Assembly (NCBI RefSeq): GCF_037893185.1
Contig: NZ_CP140772.1
Coordinates: 5,580,001-5,644,000, forward strand
Direction of reading: 5' to 3'
Source: Chitinophaga sp. 180180018-3
Lineage (GTDB): Bacteria > Bacteroidota > Bacteroidia > Chitinophagales > Chitinophagaceae
DNA: 64,000 nt
Part shown: one piece after another, positions 29,301 through 37,379 of the stretch
Layout: every line of letters begins with the position of its first letter
Position numbering within the stretch: position 1 is the stretch's first letter
Notes under the pieces: model-generated
The model's input: the letters and a program-made list of their open reading frames with translations, nothing else
Databases searched by the model: none
Told to the model about the DNA's origin: nothing
Made by a program: the position numbers and the translations under genes

Positions 29301-30161
29301 GTTCAGGTCTTTGAGATTAAACGGGAACGGATATACGTAGCTGAGTACCCTAAGCCCCAGTATCACGAGGAACAGGAACAGGAAGCCATACAGCGGGTTG
29401 GTGGTTTTAGCCAGTAAGGAAGCGAACAGGTTCAGGAAAATGAGCACACATATACAGCCGAGTACTCTCAGTGCCACACTAAGTGTATTAGGAGGATGCA
29501 CGTGCATGCCGCTGTTATAGTCGAGGTAAAAAAGCGTTTTACCGTTACCGTTATTCACCGGCAGTACTATATGTTCAGGCAGCTGCAACGCAGGCCGGTC
29601 CATCAGTATACTGTATTCATCGCCCAGTTCTTCCTTATGATAAAAATGGCTGATCAGGTAATTGTTATGGATGGAGTATTCCATTCTGACGGGGATGGCG
29701 GCCACCACAAAATGTGCGTCTGCGGTATTAGATCCGATGCGGCGGGTTATCAGCTCATAGTACCCGTTTTTCAGTTTCACAAACTGCTCCCCTGGTTCCA
29801 GTCCTGCCGGCATTTCTTCCGGTTGTACGAGGCTGGTACTCCAGAAGGTGAGCCATGTACCGGATTTGCTGGAATCGTAGGCAAACAGGAAATATTCGAG
29901 GGAGGTTAGTTTGTCGAGCGTTTGTTGCGAAAAGTTGCGTTGAAACAGCGAGGCAGTAATCGCCGTATCCTGCGAAAGTTTCGCGAAAGCTTTTTCCCGC
30001 TGGCTGATACTTTTCTCCACGCTGCGCTTAACGCCTTGCGGAGAAGAGTAGTACGACCAATAGTTACTGAACAGGAAGGCGAAAGTGAACAGCCAGGCTG
30101 CAATGATCAGTAAATAGCCATGACGCAGGAAAAAAAGTCTTATTTCTTTAGAATCGATCAA
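26340..30161 (-). CDS. Large multi-pass NtrY-like sensor histidine kinase
   Basis: A 1273-residue membrane sensor kinase. A first membrane helix (residues 15-30) is followed by an extracytoplasmic region, then a block of about seven or eight helices (about 225-500), another extracytoplasmic region, a helix near 735, a further helix pair bracketing a sensor segment (about 795-985), a HAMP domain (about 985-1035), HisKA with REMARQVAHEIKNPLTPMKLS (His about 1058) and HATPase_c with DNGEGIS and GTGLGLAMCKNI. The kinase core resembles NtrY. No response regulator is adjacent. The last residues (KITN) and stop are encoded by element F. Confidence 0.88.
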   Translation of the reverse strand: MIDSKEIRLFFLRHGYLLIIAAWLFTFAFLFSNYWSYYSSPQGVKRSVEKSISQREKAFAKLSQDTAITASLFQRNFSQQTLDKLTSLEYFLFAYDSSKSGTWLTFWSTSLVQPEEMPAGLEPGEQFVKLKNGYYELITRRIGSNTADAHFVVAAIPVRMEYSIHNNYLISHFYHKEELGDEYSILMDRPALQLPEHIVLPVNNGNGKTLFYLDYNSGMHVHPPNTLSVALRVLGCICVLIFLNLFASLLAKTTNPLYGFLFLFLVILGLRVLSYVYPFPFNLKDLNIFDPRIYAKDEIFYSLGDLLINVLLTFWMILFFREHVKTINPPVIRNRWLQSGVIIVASLILYIVEQFLSELIQSLVIDSKISFDVTNLFSLSEYSVIGFMVLGFISFSFLFFSQIINYLLNELTNFRYRIKYIWLAAVGIIWLLARIHNPDLHFLISMVIWLLIYIVLLDFLADRFESSMATLPFLFWLFLLTITTSGTLVHYNNHKERSAREKVAEELSKQKDPYLEMLLNDIGKKIEHDENIQYFFHDHSLREQKKAEFEDMLVQKYFQGYLNRFRIDIYAYDENGNSLFPGDTMSLTSFNRQIFGNPATAPSLVPGNDLYYHERSFNDFSYIAKKEFRNNQNEVTGWLVYTLTPKPVNNQRLYPELLVDGDVSDPGRDYASAYSYAIYDKGILVSSNSDFPFPIRLYYYNDLPTGEVETRSVQGYSELIYRASPEKIVIVAKENRMFIEFITLFAWMFCLFLLIIVIYKALDLLIKARMRLSNMRSLINVSIRRKVHGTVIFVVIFSFLILAVTTIEFYIYRSELQNREKLSKTMRDVAKDVEKVFENQRDLDQVGDMYDSGLLKKLSSSLSDIADERALDINIYDRDGNMQTTTQPMMTDRGLISSKMDPQAFYRLSRLEEIQFIHTEYIGKMPFLSGYMPLRNQDTHEVIAYLNVPYFATQNELNQQISNFLVALINFNAFIFLIAGMVALLITNSITRSFSLVTEKLRHVNLGQRNDEIEWDKDDEIGALVKEYNKMVRKLEVSASRLAKSEREGAWREMARQVAHEIKNPLTPMKLSIQYLQRAIANDSPNVKELSRNVAGTLVEQIEHLSNIASDFSAFARIGEPNNEEVLLNEVVHSLTSLYQSHEDCEVNYIPPAQDIYVFADKTQMNRLFTNLVLNAIQAIPADRKGIITVRMQQTSDQYVIVSVADNGEGISTEVQSRIFVPNFTTKSSGTGLGLAMCKNIAEQARGEIWFETRLNEGTTFYVKLPLLEKITN

Positions 30162-30182
30162 TGCGCTTTAATATAGAAAGAT

Positions 30183-30953
30183 TTACAATTGTTCAGTTGT
30201 TTTCACCTGGTTCCAGAGTGTATCCATTTCCGTTAAGGTCATATCGTTGAGGGTGCGGCCTTTTTCCAATGCGAGTACTTCCATGGCCTGGAAGCGGCGC
30301 TGGAATTTTTTGTTGGTACGTTCGAGCGCATTTTCCGCATCGATATCGAGGAACCTGGAATAGTTGACGAGGGAGAACATCACGTCGCCGAATTCGTCTT
30401 CCATATCATCTTTATTACCGCTGTTAACGGCTGTTTCCAGTTCATGTACTTCTTCCTTTACCTTATCCCATACCTGTGAGGTGGTATCCCATTCAAAGCC
30501 GGCTTGTTTGGCTTTTTCCTGGAGGCGCATGGCTTTCACGAGGGCAGGCAGAGAAAGTGGCACGCCCCCCATCACAGATTTCTTTCCTTCTTTCAGCTTC
30601 AGTTTCTCCCAGTTTTGTTTTACCTGCTCTTCCGTTTCGGCTTTCACATCTCCATAAATATGCGGATGGCGGTGGATCAGTTTATCGCAAACGCCATTAA
30701 TCACATCATTGATATCAAATTGCTGTTGTTCGGAAGCAATTTTGGCATAAAATACCATATGCAGGAGGATATCTCCCAGTTCTTCCTTAATGGATTTCCA
30801 GTCTTCGTCGGTGATGGCATCGGCCAGCTCGTAGGTTTCCTCAATGGTAAGCTGACGGAGCGTTTGAATAGTTTGCTTACGGTCCCAGGGGCACTTTTCC
30901 CTTAAATCGTCCATAATCTGCAAGAGGCGATCGAATGTGGCTGTCTTTTCCAT
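30183..30953 (-). CDS. mazG: Nucleoside triphosphate pyrophosphohydrolase MazG
   Basis: Hydrolyses NTPs and dNTPs to monophosphates, clearing damaged nucleotides or regulating ppGpp levels. The 256-residue protein has two MazG helical repeats: the first with CPWDRKQTI, ETYELADAI and KEELGDILLHMVF, the second with KEEVHELETA and DEFGDVMFSLVNY. The metal-binding ExxE and ExxD residues are present in both. The ATG at 30953 (MEKTATFD) is preferred over 30974. The large histidine kinase gene follows after 21 bp. Confidence 0.93.
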   Translation of the reverse strand: MEKTATFDRLLQIMDDLREKCPWDRKQTIQTLRQLTIEETYELADAITDEDWKSIKEELGDILLHMVFYAKIASEQQQFDINDVINGVCDKLIHRHPHIYGDVKAETEEQVKQNWEKLKLKEGKKSVMGGVPLSLPALVKAMRLQEKAKQAGFEWDTTSQVWDKVKEEVHELETAVNSGNKDDMEDEFGDVMFSLVNYSRFLDIDAENALERTNKKFQRRFQAMEVLALEKGRTLNDMTLTEMDTLWNQVKTTEQL

Positions 30954-31049
30954 ATTTGTAAAAATAGCGATCATTTAGGGATTTTGACATCCGGTCAGGC
31001 GGGAAATTAATTCCCCAGCCGGCGCAATAAAATTGGGGAATACTTTTTC

Positions 31050-31079
31050 TTGGTTAAAAAGCCATTTTAATTACATTTG
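31050..31079 (+). promoter_or_regulatory. Promoter of tex
   Basis: TACATTTG at 31072-31079 matches TAnnTTTG exactly. TTGG at 31050-31053, 18 bp upstream, is a one-base variant of TTTG. The leader to the ATG at 31171 is about 85 nt. Confidence 0.6.
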
Positions 31080-31170
31080 CGGGCTGTATTTCATGGCATC
31101 CGGCGGGCCTATTCTGCTGTTGCAGCAGGTTACCCCGGGTATCAGAAAATCCAAAAAAATGTATTGATTT

Positions 31171-33426
31171 ATGAATCCTAAACACATTACGCTTATTTCA
31201 ACGGAGCTGGGTATTTCCGGTAAACAGGCAGAAAATACCATGAACCTGTTATCGGAAGGAGCTACCGTGCCATTCATCAGCCGTTACCGCAAGGAAGTGA
31301 CGGGTAGCCTGGATGAGGTACAGATAGGCCGGATTGAAGACTTGCAGAAGCGTTACAAAGAGGTGGATGATCGCCGTGAGTTCATTATTAAAACGATTAC
31401 AGAACAGGAAAAAATGACTCCTGAGCTGCTGGCCAAGCTGGAAGGTACCTGGGCGCTGGCAGAGCTGGAAGATATATACCTGCCATATAAGCCCAAACGC
31501 AAGACCCGCGCCACGGTGGCCATCGAAAAAGGGCTGGAACCGCTGGCAACGCTGCTGTTTGATCAGCAGGACGGCGATATTGCCGCTGCCGAAGGCTTTA
31601 TCAATGAGCAGGTAGCCACTTCTGAGGAAGCGCTGAAAGGTGCGCGGGATATTATTGCAGAGTGGATCAATGAAAATGCCGAATGCCGCGACAAGCTGCG
31701 TAAACTATTCACCAATACGGGCAAGCTTACTTCCAAAGTAGTGGAAGGAAAAGAAGCTGAAGGTGATAAGTATAAAGACTATTTCGAATTTTCCGAAGAT
31801 TTACGGGAGATGCCATCTCACCGGGTACTGGCTATTCTGCGTGCGGAGCACGAAGGCATCCTGTTCAGCTCCATTGCGCCCCAGGAAGAAGATGCGATGG
31901 AACTGCTCAACAAGCAGTTTGTTACCGGTAAAGGTAAGGCGGCAGAACAGGTAGGCAAGGCAGCCACCGATGCTTACAAGCGCTTGCTGCGCCCATCACT
32001 GGAGAATGAGTTCAGGGCAGTAGCGAAAGATAAAGCAGATAACGAGGCGATAGAAGTATTTGCAGAAAACCTGCGTCAGCTATTGCTGGCGGCTCCATTG
32101 GGGCCGAAAGGTGTTGTGGCCATCGACCCGGGTTACAGAACCGGTTGTAAGGTGGTAGCGCTGGATAACCAGGGCAATATGCTGGCAAATGATGTGATAT
32201 TCCCGCTGGAAAAGAATCATAAAAGAGATGATGCAGAAGCATTGCTGAAAAAATGGGCGGAGAAATACCATACAGAAGCGATTGCCGTGGGCAATGGTAC
32301 CGCAGGGCGTGAAACAGAGGAATTTGTAAAGAAGATAGATTTTGGCAAGAAGATCAATGTATTCATGGTGAATGAAAGCGGCGCTTCGGTTTATTCTGCT
32401 TCAGAAGTAGCCCGCGAAGAGTTCCCGGATCATGATGTAACCGTTCGTGGCGCGGTGTCCATCGGCCGCAGGCTGATAGATCCGCTGGCGGAGCTGGTGA
32501 AGATTGATCCTAAATCCATTGGCGTGGGTCAGTACCAGCACGATGTGAGCCAGTCGTCATTAAAGCAGAGTCTGGATCGTGTGGTGGTGAGCTGCGTAAA
32601 TAACGTGGGTGTGAATCTGAACACGGCTTCCAAGCATCTGCTGGCATACATTTCCGGGTTAGGCCCATCGCTCGCGGAAAATATTGTAAAGTACCGCAGG
32701 GAAAACGGTCCGTTTAGCAACCGTACGCAGCTGAAAAAGGTGCATCGTTTGGGCGATAAAGCATTTGAGCAGTGCGCGGGCTTTTTGCGAATTGAAAACG
32801 GGGATAACCCGCTGGACAATTCCGCGGTGCATCCGGAGCGTTATACGCTGATTGAGGAAATGGCTACGAGGCAGCACTGCAGTGTGCCTGATCTGATGAG
32901 CAAAGATGAGCTGCGCAAGCAAATCAATCCGAAGGAGTATATTAGTGAAGAAGTTGGTTTGCTGACGCTGGAAGATATCCTGAAGGAGTTGGCGAAGCCC
33001 AGCCGCGACCCTCGTGATGAGATTTCTATTTTTGAATATGCAGATGGTATCCATAAGATAGAAGACCTGAAGCCGGGTATGGTGTTACCGGGCGTAGTGA
33101 CGAACATCACTGCCTTTGGGGCATTTGTGGATGTGGGCGTAAAACAGGATGGCCTGGTGCATATTTCCCATCTCTCCAGTAAATTCATCAGTAATCCTAA
33201 TGAAGCGGTTAAGCTGAATCAGAAGGTGCAGGTAACAGTACTGGAAGTAGATGTTGCCCGTAAGCGTATTTCATTATCTATGAAAGATAGTAATAACGCA
33301 GGTGGTGGCAGGAAAGAGAAGGACGTCAGAAAAGATCAGCCTCGCAGGGATAAACCGGCGAAAGAAGCGCCGATGAATGATTTCCAGGCGAAGCTGGCGG
33401 CGTTGAAGAATAAGTTTGATAAATAG
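31171..33426 (+). CDS. tex: Tex family RNA-binding transcription accessory protein
   Basis: A 751-residue S1-containing nucleic-acid-binding protein of the Tex/Spt6 group, conserved in transcription and RNA turnover. Order: N-terminal helical region (1-~310) with VPFISRYRKEVTG; YqgF-like RNase H fold (about 320-450) with GVVAIDPGYRTGCKV; helix-hairpin-helix region (about 490-560) with ASKHLLAYISGLGPSLAENI; S1 domain (about 630-700) with GVVTNITAFGAFVDVG; and a lysine-rich tail. The last codons (KFDK) and TAG are part of the palindromic element G. Confidence 0.95.
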   Translation: MNPKHITLISTELGISGKQAENTMNLLSEGATVPFISRYRKEVTGSLDEVQIGRIEDLQKRYKEVDDRREFIIKTITEQEKMTPELLAKLEGTWALAELEDIYLPYKPKRKTRATVAIEKGLEPLATLLFDQQDGDIAAAEGFINEQVATSEEALKGARDIIAEWINENAECRDKLRKLFTNTGKLTSKVVEGKEAEGDKYKDYFEFSEDLREMPSHRVLAILRAEHEGILFSSIAPQEEDAMELLNKQFVTGKGKAAEQVGKAATDAYKRLLRPSLENEFRAVAKDKADNEAIEVFAENLRQLLLAAPLGPKGVVAIDPGYRTGCKVVALDNQGNMLANDVIFPLEKNHKRDDAEALLKKWAEKYHTEAIAVGNGTAGRETEEFVKKIDFGKKINVFMVNESGASVYSASEVAREEFPDHDVTVRGAVSIGRRLIDPLAELVKIDPKSIGVGQYQHDVSQSSLKQSLDRVVVSCVNNVGVNLNTASKHLLAYISGLGPSLAENIVKYRRENGPFSNRTQLKKVHRLGDKAFEQCAGFLRIENGDNPLDNSAVHPERYTLIEEMATRQHCSVPDLMSKDELRKQINPKEYISEEVGLLTLEDILKELAKPSRDPRDEISIFEYADGIHKIEDLKPGMVLPGVVTNITAFGAFVDVGVKQDGLVHISHLSSKFISNPNEAVKLNQKVQVTVLEVDVARKRISLSMKDSNNAGGGRKEKDVRKDQPRRDKPAKEAPMNDFQAKLAALKNKFDK

Positions 33427-33566
33427 AATTACGAATTAGGAATTACGAATTACGAAATAGCTCGAAGATCTTAGCGGATAATAGTATTATCAATCGCTAA
33501 GATCTTCGAGCTATTTCGTAATTCGTAATTCCTAATTCCTAATTCGTAATTCTATTTATCGAACTT
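33412..33566. repeat. Heptad/palindrome gene-end element, copy G
   Basis: Inverted repeat spanning 33412-33566. From outside inward each arm has AAGTTYGATAAATAG, heptads of AATTACG and AATTAGG type, then AAATAGCTCGAAGATC and TTAGCG. The right arm carries one extra 7-bp unit, and the centre is diverged. Both flanking genes (tex on plus, a lipoprotein on minus) take their last four codons and TAG from the arms, so both proteins end KFDK. Confidence 0.9.
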
Positions 33567-34076
33567 CCTCATCCAGTGCAGGAATTTTTCCGGGTAGTCT
33601 GTATCCCCTCTTTCACTGAACAGCATAAGATTTTTGTTGACGGTGAAGCCTATGTAGATGATATCGCGCTCCAGGTCTACCGCTACGGCGGCCTCGTCGT
33701 AGCCTGATTTACCGGGCACATAGCCTTCATTGAAAAGGATCCGGTTTTCTATTTCGATGGGTGGCGACACTTTCAGTCGCTCGAAGAAAGGGCGTTTCGC
33801 CTTGCCGAGTAATGTGGCCGTTCTGGTTTTCAGCGGTTCCTCGTTAAAGAGGCCGCTTTCCACTGCGTACTTACCGGCATAGTCCAGAAAATTGTTCCAG
33901 GAGGCTACTTCATCAGCCTGGATGGTGTCTCCGATAGCGATCATGGTGTCGGTAGCCGGCTGCCGGTCATTGTCTGTCAGTAATACATCCTGGGGTTTCT
34001 CTATCGGGCTGTTACAGGCAAGCATATAAACGCCAAGTGACAGCAGGGATGCAAGAGGGAATTGTTTCGCAATCAT
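33552..34076 (-). CDS. Hypothetical lipoprotein
   Basis: A 174-residue protein with a lipoprotein signal peptide (lipobox YMLACNS). The mature part has no domain I recognise; it contains NNFLDYAGKYAVESGLF, FERLKVSPPIEIENRILF and ERDIIYIGFTVNKNLMLF, a pattern like a small alpha/beta domain. It converges on tex and shares its C-terminal KFDK through element G. Function unknown. Confidence 0.75.
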   Translation of the reverse strand: MIAKQFPLASLLSLGVYMLACNSPIEKPQDVLLTDNDRQPATDTMIAIGDTIQADEVASWNNFLDYAGKYAVESGLFNEEPLKTRTATLLGKAKRPFFERLKVSPPIEIENRILFNEGYVPGKSGYDEAAVAVDLERDIIYIGFTVNKNLMLFSERGDTDYPEKFLHWMRKFDK

Positions 34077-34239
34077 GGTTAATTTTTTTACAACAACGAC
34101 GGGGTTTTAACAGCGGGTCACAGGTACCAGATCTCCTATGGCGAGCTATCAGGTTGATTTTATTATTTATCAGTGGAAGGTTAACAGGTCAAATAACAAA
34201 AAAAATTAATGGTTTTCAATAAATAAAAGTAGTGCCGGT

Positions 34240-35019
34240 CTATCTACCTTTGAACACAGGTGTTCTTTTCTCCATAAATGCCTTCATGCCTTCCTTCTGA
34301 TCTTCAGATGCAAAGAGAAGATAAAAATTCTTACGTTCAAAATATAATCCTTCTTCCAGGCTGGTTTCGAATGCCTTCAAGACAGCTTCCTTAGCCATTT
34401 TCAGGGCAATGGGGCTCATGGCAGCTGTATCTGCGGCCAGTTTGATGGCTTCGGAGAGGAATAGTTCCGGAGGAACCACGCGGTTGATCAATCCGGCCTG
34501 TAGCGCTTCAGCAGCGGTGATCAGGCGACCGGTGAGTACCATTTCCATTGCGAGGGCTTTGCCGACAGCGCGGGTAAGACGTTGAGTGCCGCCGGCTCCG
34601 GGCATTATACCGAGTTTTATTTCCGGCTGGCCGAAACGGGCAGTTTCACTGGCAACGATCATATCGCACAGCATCGCCAATTCGCAGCCGCCTCCGAGTG
34701 CAAAGCCACTAACCGCGGCGATGACAGGCTTCTTTGTTTTTTTGACGGTATCCCAGGTGCTGAACTGATCGGTGTGGTACATATCGATAGCCGATTGCTC
34801 CGCCATCTGTTTAATATCTGCGCCGGCGGCAAAGGCTTTTTCGTTGCCGCTGATAACGATCGTCCGCACATCATTATCGGCATCGAGAGATTTCAGGGCA
34901 TCTCTCAGTTCAGCCATCAGCCGGAGGTTCAGGGCATTAAGCTCTTTAGGCCGGTTTAACTGAATGTGGGCAACATTGGGCGCCACTTGTTGGTGTATGA
35001 TGATGAATTCGGGTTGCAT
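34240..35019 (-). CDS. Enoyl-CoA hydratase/isomerase (crotonase) family
   Basis: A 259-residue crotonase-fold protein that probably hydrates enoyl-CoA in beta-oxidation or butanoate metabolism. Visible are GNEKAFAAGADIKQM (oxyanion hole and acyl-CoA pocket), AAVSGFALGGGCELAM, the catalytic Glu in QPEIKLGIMPGAGGTQRL, and the C-terminal helices. The ATG at 35019 (MQPEFIII) is chosen; the longer frame runs into the neighbouring DUF3667 gene and is not similar to the family. The DUF3667 gene ends 8 bp upstream. Confidence 0.92.
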   Translation of the reverse strand: MQPEFIIIHQQVAPNVAHIQLNRPKELNALNLRLMAELRDALKSLDADNDVRTIVISGNEKAFAAGADIKQMAEQSAIDMYHTDQFSTWDTVKKTKKPVIAAVSGFALGGGCELAMLCDMIVASETARFGQPEIKLGIMPGAGGTQRLTRAVGKALAMEMVLTGRLITAAEALQAGLINRVVPPELFLSEAIKLAADTAAMSPIALKMAKEAVLKAFETSLEEGLYFERKNFYLLFASEDQKEGMKAFMEKRTPVFKGR

Positions 35020-35027
35020 TTCTAAAT

Positions 35028-35987
35028 TTAAAGAAATATTGTCAAAATAAGCAGCACATACCCCAATAGTAACAAAGAGGCGGAGAACAGGTAAGCGGTA
35101 AGGAGCAGTATGCCTTTCAGCATTGATTTCGGGTAGCTCTGGTGATAATTGTTTCGTAAAGCCAATACCAGATAGATGAATATGATCCAGTAGCTGAAGG
35201 TCAGGAAAATGCCTGTATGGAAGATCTGCCCGAAGAGGAAAGCCAACAATGCCAGGATAAAAGCGAATGAATGCAGGTGTATGGTAAAGATGGCATGATC
35301 GACATATAACCATTTGCTACGGTCATAGAAAAGCTTCATCAACAGGGCAAAAAGCGGCAGCAGTATGAACATCATTTTGGGCAGGTTATGCTGGAAAATC
35401 TCGATAAAAGCTTCGCCGAGATTATTACCATGTTTTTGTTTCATCTCCACTAATCTTCTTAACACCACTTTTTGGGTGCCGGCTAATTTCAATGAGTCGG
35501 GCAGCGCATGCTGGATGGAATCGAATGCCTGAATGGAATTGACATTTGCCAGCACATCTACCCAATCGACAGAACTCTTTGCTATACCGGAGCTATTCAG
35601 GACAACGATAGAATCGATCTTTTGCCGTTCCTGTGCCGTCAATTCCCGTTGTGGTTCCTTTTCCGATTCCTTATGACTGAAAGCAAAGACGCCGAAGAAA
35701 AAGACGAAAGAAACAAAAATGTATAGTTTGATAGGATTTACATAGCGTACCCTTTTGCCGGCCATGTATTCCCGGGAGAGATATCCCGGCCGGAAGAGAA
35801 GATATTTAAGGGTAAGCAGGAACTGGGAATCGTAGTGCAATACATCCGCCACGAAGTGTTTCACCAGATGACCGAAGGTTTCATGTTGTACAGCATTTTC
35901 CTGTCCGCAGTGGGTACAATAACGTTCGGGAACTTCCGTGCCGCAATTGAGGCAGTTTTTCTCTTTACGCAGAGGTTGAGATTTCAC
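35028..35987 (-). CDS. DUF3667 membrane protein with N-terminal zinc ribbon
   Basis: A 319-residue protein starting with a zinc ribbon (CLNCG, then CTHCGQ; residues about 13-32) followed by the DUF3667 region HLVKHFVADVLHYDSQFL and GYLSREYMAGKRVRYVNP, one membrane helix near 100, a soluble segment, and three or four C-terminal helices. The family has no established function. The start codon appears to be GTG; an in-frame stop lies close upstream, so there is no alternative ATG. Confidence 0.85.
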   Translation of the reverse strand: MKSQPLRKEKNCLNCGTEVPERYCTHCGQENAVQHETFGHLVKHFVADVLHYDSQFLLTLKYLLFRPGYLSREYMAGKRVRYVNPIKLYIFVSFVFFFGVFAFSHKESEKEPQRELTAQERQKIDSIVVLNSSGIAKSSVDWVDVLANVNSIQAFDSIQHALPDSLKLAGTQKVVLRRLVEMKQKHGNNLGEAFIEIFQHNLPKMMFILLPLFALLMKLFYDRSKWLYVDHAIFTIHLHSFAFILALLAFLFGQIFHTGIFLTFSYWIIFIYLVLALRNNYHQSYPKSMLKGILLLTAYLFSASLLLLGYVLLILTIFL

Positions 35988-36117
35988 GCGACTTAGATTT
36001 TATTGGTTGTAAGTAGCAGCAATATAAAAAAGAAATAGAATTATGCGATAGTAGTTTGAGTTAAAAAATTTTAATATGATTTTTGCGTTTTAGGTTTAAT
36101 CAGCGATTTTTACGTAC

Positions 36118-36963
36118 ATGAAGAAAACAATGTTACTGGCACTGGGGATGCTGGCATTTACGGGCCGGGCTTTCGGCCAGTATTACTTTCAGGACATCTA
36201 CAACACGCAGCAAACGGCAGCTACGCTGGCTTTATTGAAGGAAAATAAGGTAAAGCTCCAGCAGGTGCGGACATTTGATGCCAATATGGAGCAGGACCAG
36301 GACTTCCGATGTGAGCGGAGCCTGGCCCCCACGTACCGGCAAATGAAGTCGCAGACACAGTCGAGCTCCACCGGGTATTCAGCGCTGGTTTCCACTTTTT
36401 CAGCCAAGGGGCAGCTGATTAAAACGGTTGACAGTTCCGCAGCGAGTGTAACGGTAACGCAGTACCGGTACGATGGTGGTGGGCGTTTGCAGTATATCAA
36501 CAGTTTATCGACTGCCCGTGACAGCAAGATGCGGTTTGATGAAAGCCGCAGCTATAATTACGACAGTGTGGGGCATTTGCAGCAGATGATCCAGAAAAAG
36601 AGCAACAATGCTGATTCGGCGATCATATTGTTCAAGACGGATAGTAGTGGTCATGTTACCGAGGAGCTGGAGAAAAGCAGCGGGAAACGGACATTTTACA
36701 ACTACGATGCCAATGGGCGGTTGACGGATGTATATCGGTATCAGGCAGTGAAGAAGCGGATGTTACCAGATTATATCTTTGAGTATAATGCGAAGGGGCA
36801 GGTGTATAAGATGACTACCGTTAACGCACAAACGTCGACCTACACAATCTGGCAGTATGAATATCAGGCGAACGGGTTACCGTTGAGTGAAACCTGTTAT
36901 GGTAAGGGACGTGAGCTGCAGGGTATGGTTAAATACAGCTATGAGCAGCAGCCGCAGATGTAG
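36118..36963 (+). CDS. Secreted protein with degenerate YD/RHS-like repeats
   Basis: A 281-residue exported protein (signal peptide to RAFGQ). The body contains repeated strand pairs of the YD type (YRYDGGGRLQYI, YNYDSVGHLQQM, YNYDANGRLTDVYRY, FEYNAKGQVYKM). These resemble RHS repeats but are too few to form a full RHS shell, and there is no toxin tip. Function unknown; probably a small surface or periplasmic beta-protein. It lies just before the tRNA promoter. Confidence 0.75.
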   Translation: MKKTMLLALGMLAFTGRAFGQYYFQDIYNTQQTAATLALLKENKVKLQQVRTFDANMEQDQDFRCERSLAPTYRQMKSQTQSSSTGYSALVSTFSAKGQLIKTVDSSAASVTVTQYRYDGGGRLQYINSLSTARDSKMRFDESRSYNYDSVGHLQQMIQKKSNNADSAIILFKTDSSGHVTEELEKSSGKRTFYNYDANGRLTDVYRYQAVKKRMLPDYIFEYNAKGQVYKMTTVNAQTSTYTIWQYEYQANGLPLSETCYGKGRELQGMVKYSYEQQPQM

Positions 36964-37013
36964 TTTAAAAAAAAGAGATCTGTAAAATATTTTGGTTCAA
37001 GGTGTAAAAAAAT

Positions 37014-37043
37014 TTTGCTGCATCGAAAAGATTGCTATCTTTG
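37014..37043 (+). promoter_or_regulatory. Promoter of the tRNA-Gly/tRNA-Leu transcript
   Basis: TTTG (37014-37017), an 18-bp spacer and TATCTTTG (37036-37043) match the Bacteroidota consensus exactly, 32 bp before tRNA-Gly. Confidence 0.8.
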
Positions 37044-37075
37044 CAATCCCAACGAAAAAAAGTTCTTTAACACCT

Positions 37076-37148
<73 letters not shown>

Positions 37149-37168
37149 CTAAGGTTTTACACCTTGAT

Positions 37169-37254
37169 ACCCTGGTGGTGGAATTGGTAGACACGCGGGA
37201 CTTAAAATCCCGTTCGCAGCAATGCGAGTGTGGGTTCAACTCCCATCTGGGGTA
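37169..37254 (+). tRNA. tRNA-Leu (UAA anticodon)
   Basis: Class II tRNA of 86 nt with a long variable arm (CGCAGCAATGCG region). The acceptor stem ACCCTGG/CTGGGGT has two G-U pairs, the discriminator is A, and the anticodon loop CTTAAAA gives UAA. TTCAACT is in the T-arm; CCA is not encoded. Confidence 0.95.
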
Positions 37255-37285
37255 CACATAGGACTGGCGTTCTAAAGTTGCTTCA

Positions 37286-37312
37286 AGGCATCGCGGAAGC
37301 GGTGCCTTTTTT
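37286..37312 (+). terminator. Terminator of the tRNA transcript
   Basis: AGGCATCGC (37286-37294) pairs with GCGGTGCCT (37299-37307), with one G-U pair and a GGAA loop, followed by a T-run. The 3' half is also the beginning of a module repeated before two other genes. Confidence 0.85.
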
Positions 37313-37345
37313 GTTTGTAGTAAAATTGTTATATTTCTATTGTTG
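37295..37345 (+). promoter_or_regulatory. Repeated upstream module, copy 1 (before fic gene)
   Basis: GAAGCGGTGCC followed by TTTTTTGTTTGTAGTA and TATATTTCTATT. The same arrangement occurs at 42088-42135 before the cupin gene and in shorter form at 38188-38214 before the Crp gene. TTTG and TATATTTC resemble -33 and -7 elements, so it may be a promoter joined to a terminator half. Confidence 0.5.
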
Positions 37346-37379
37346 TGCAACTTAGTTCACAAACCATTCCTTACGACAT

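Noticed and set aside
36118-36963. RHS toxin
   Set aside because: Only four or five weak YD-type repeats in 281 residues; no RHS core motif and no C-terminal toxin domain or immunity gene.
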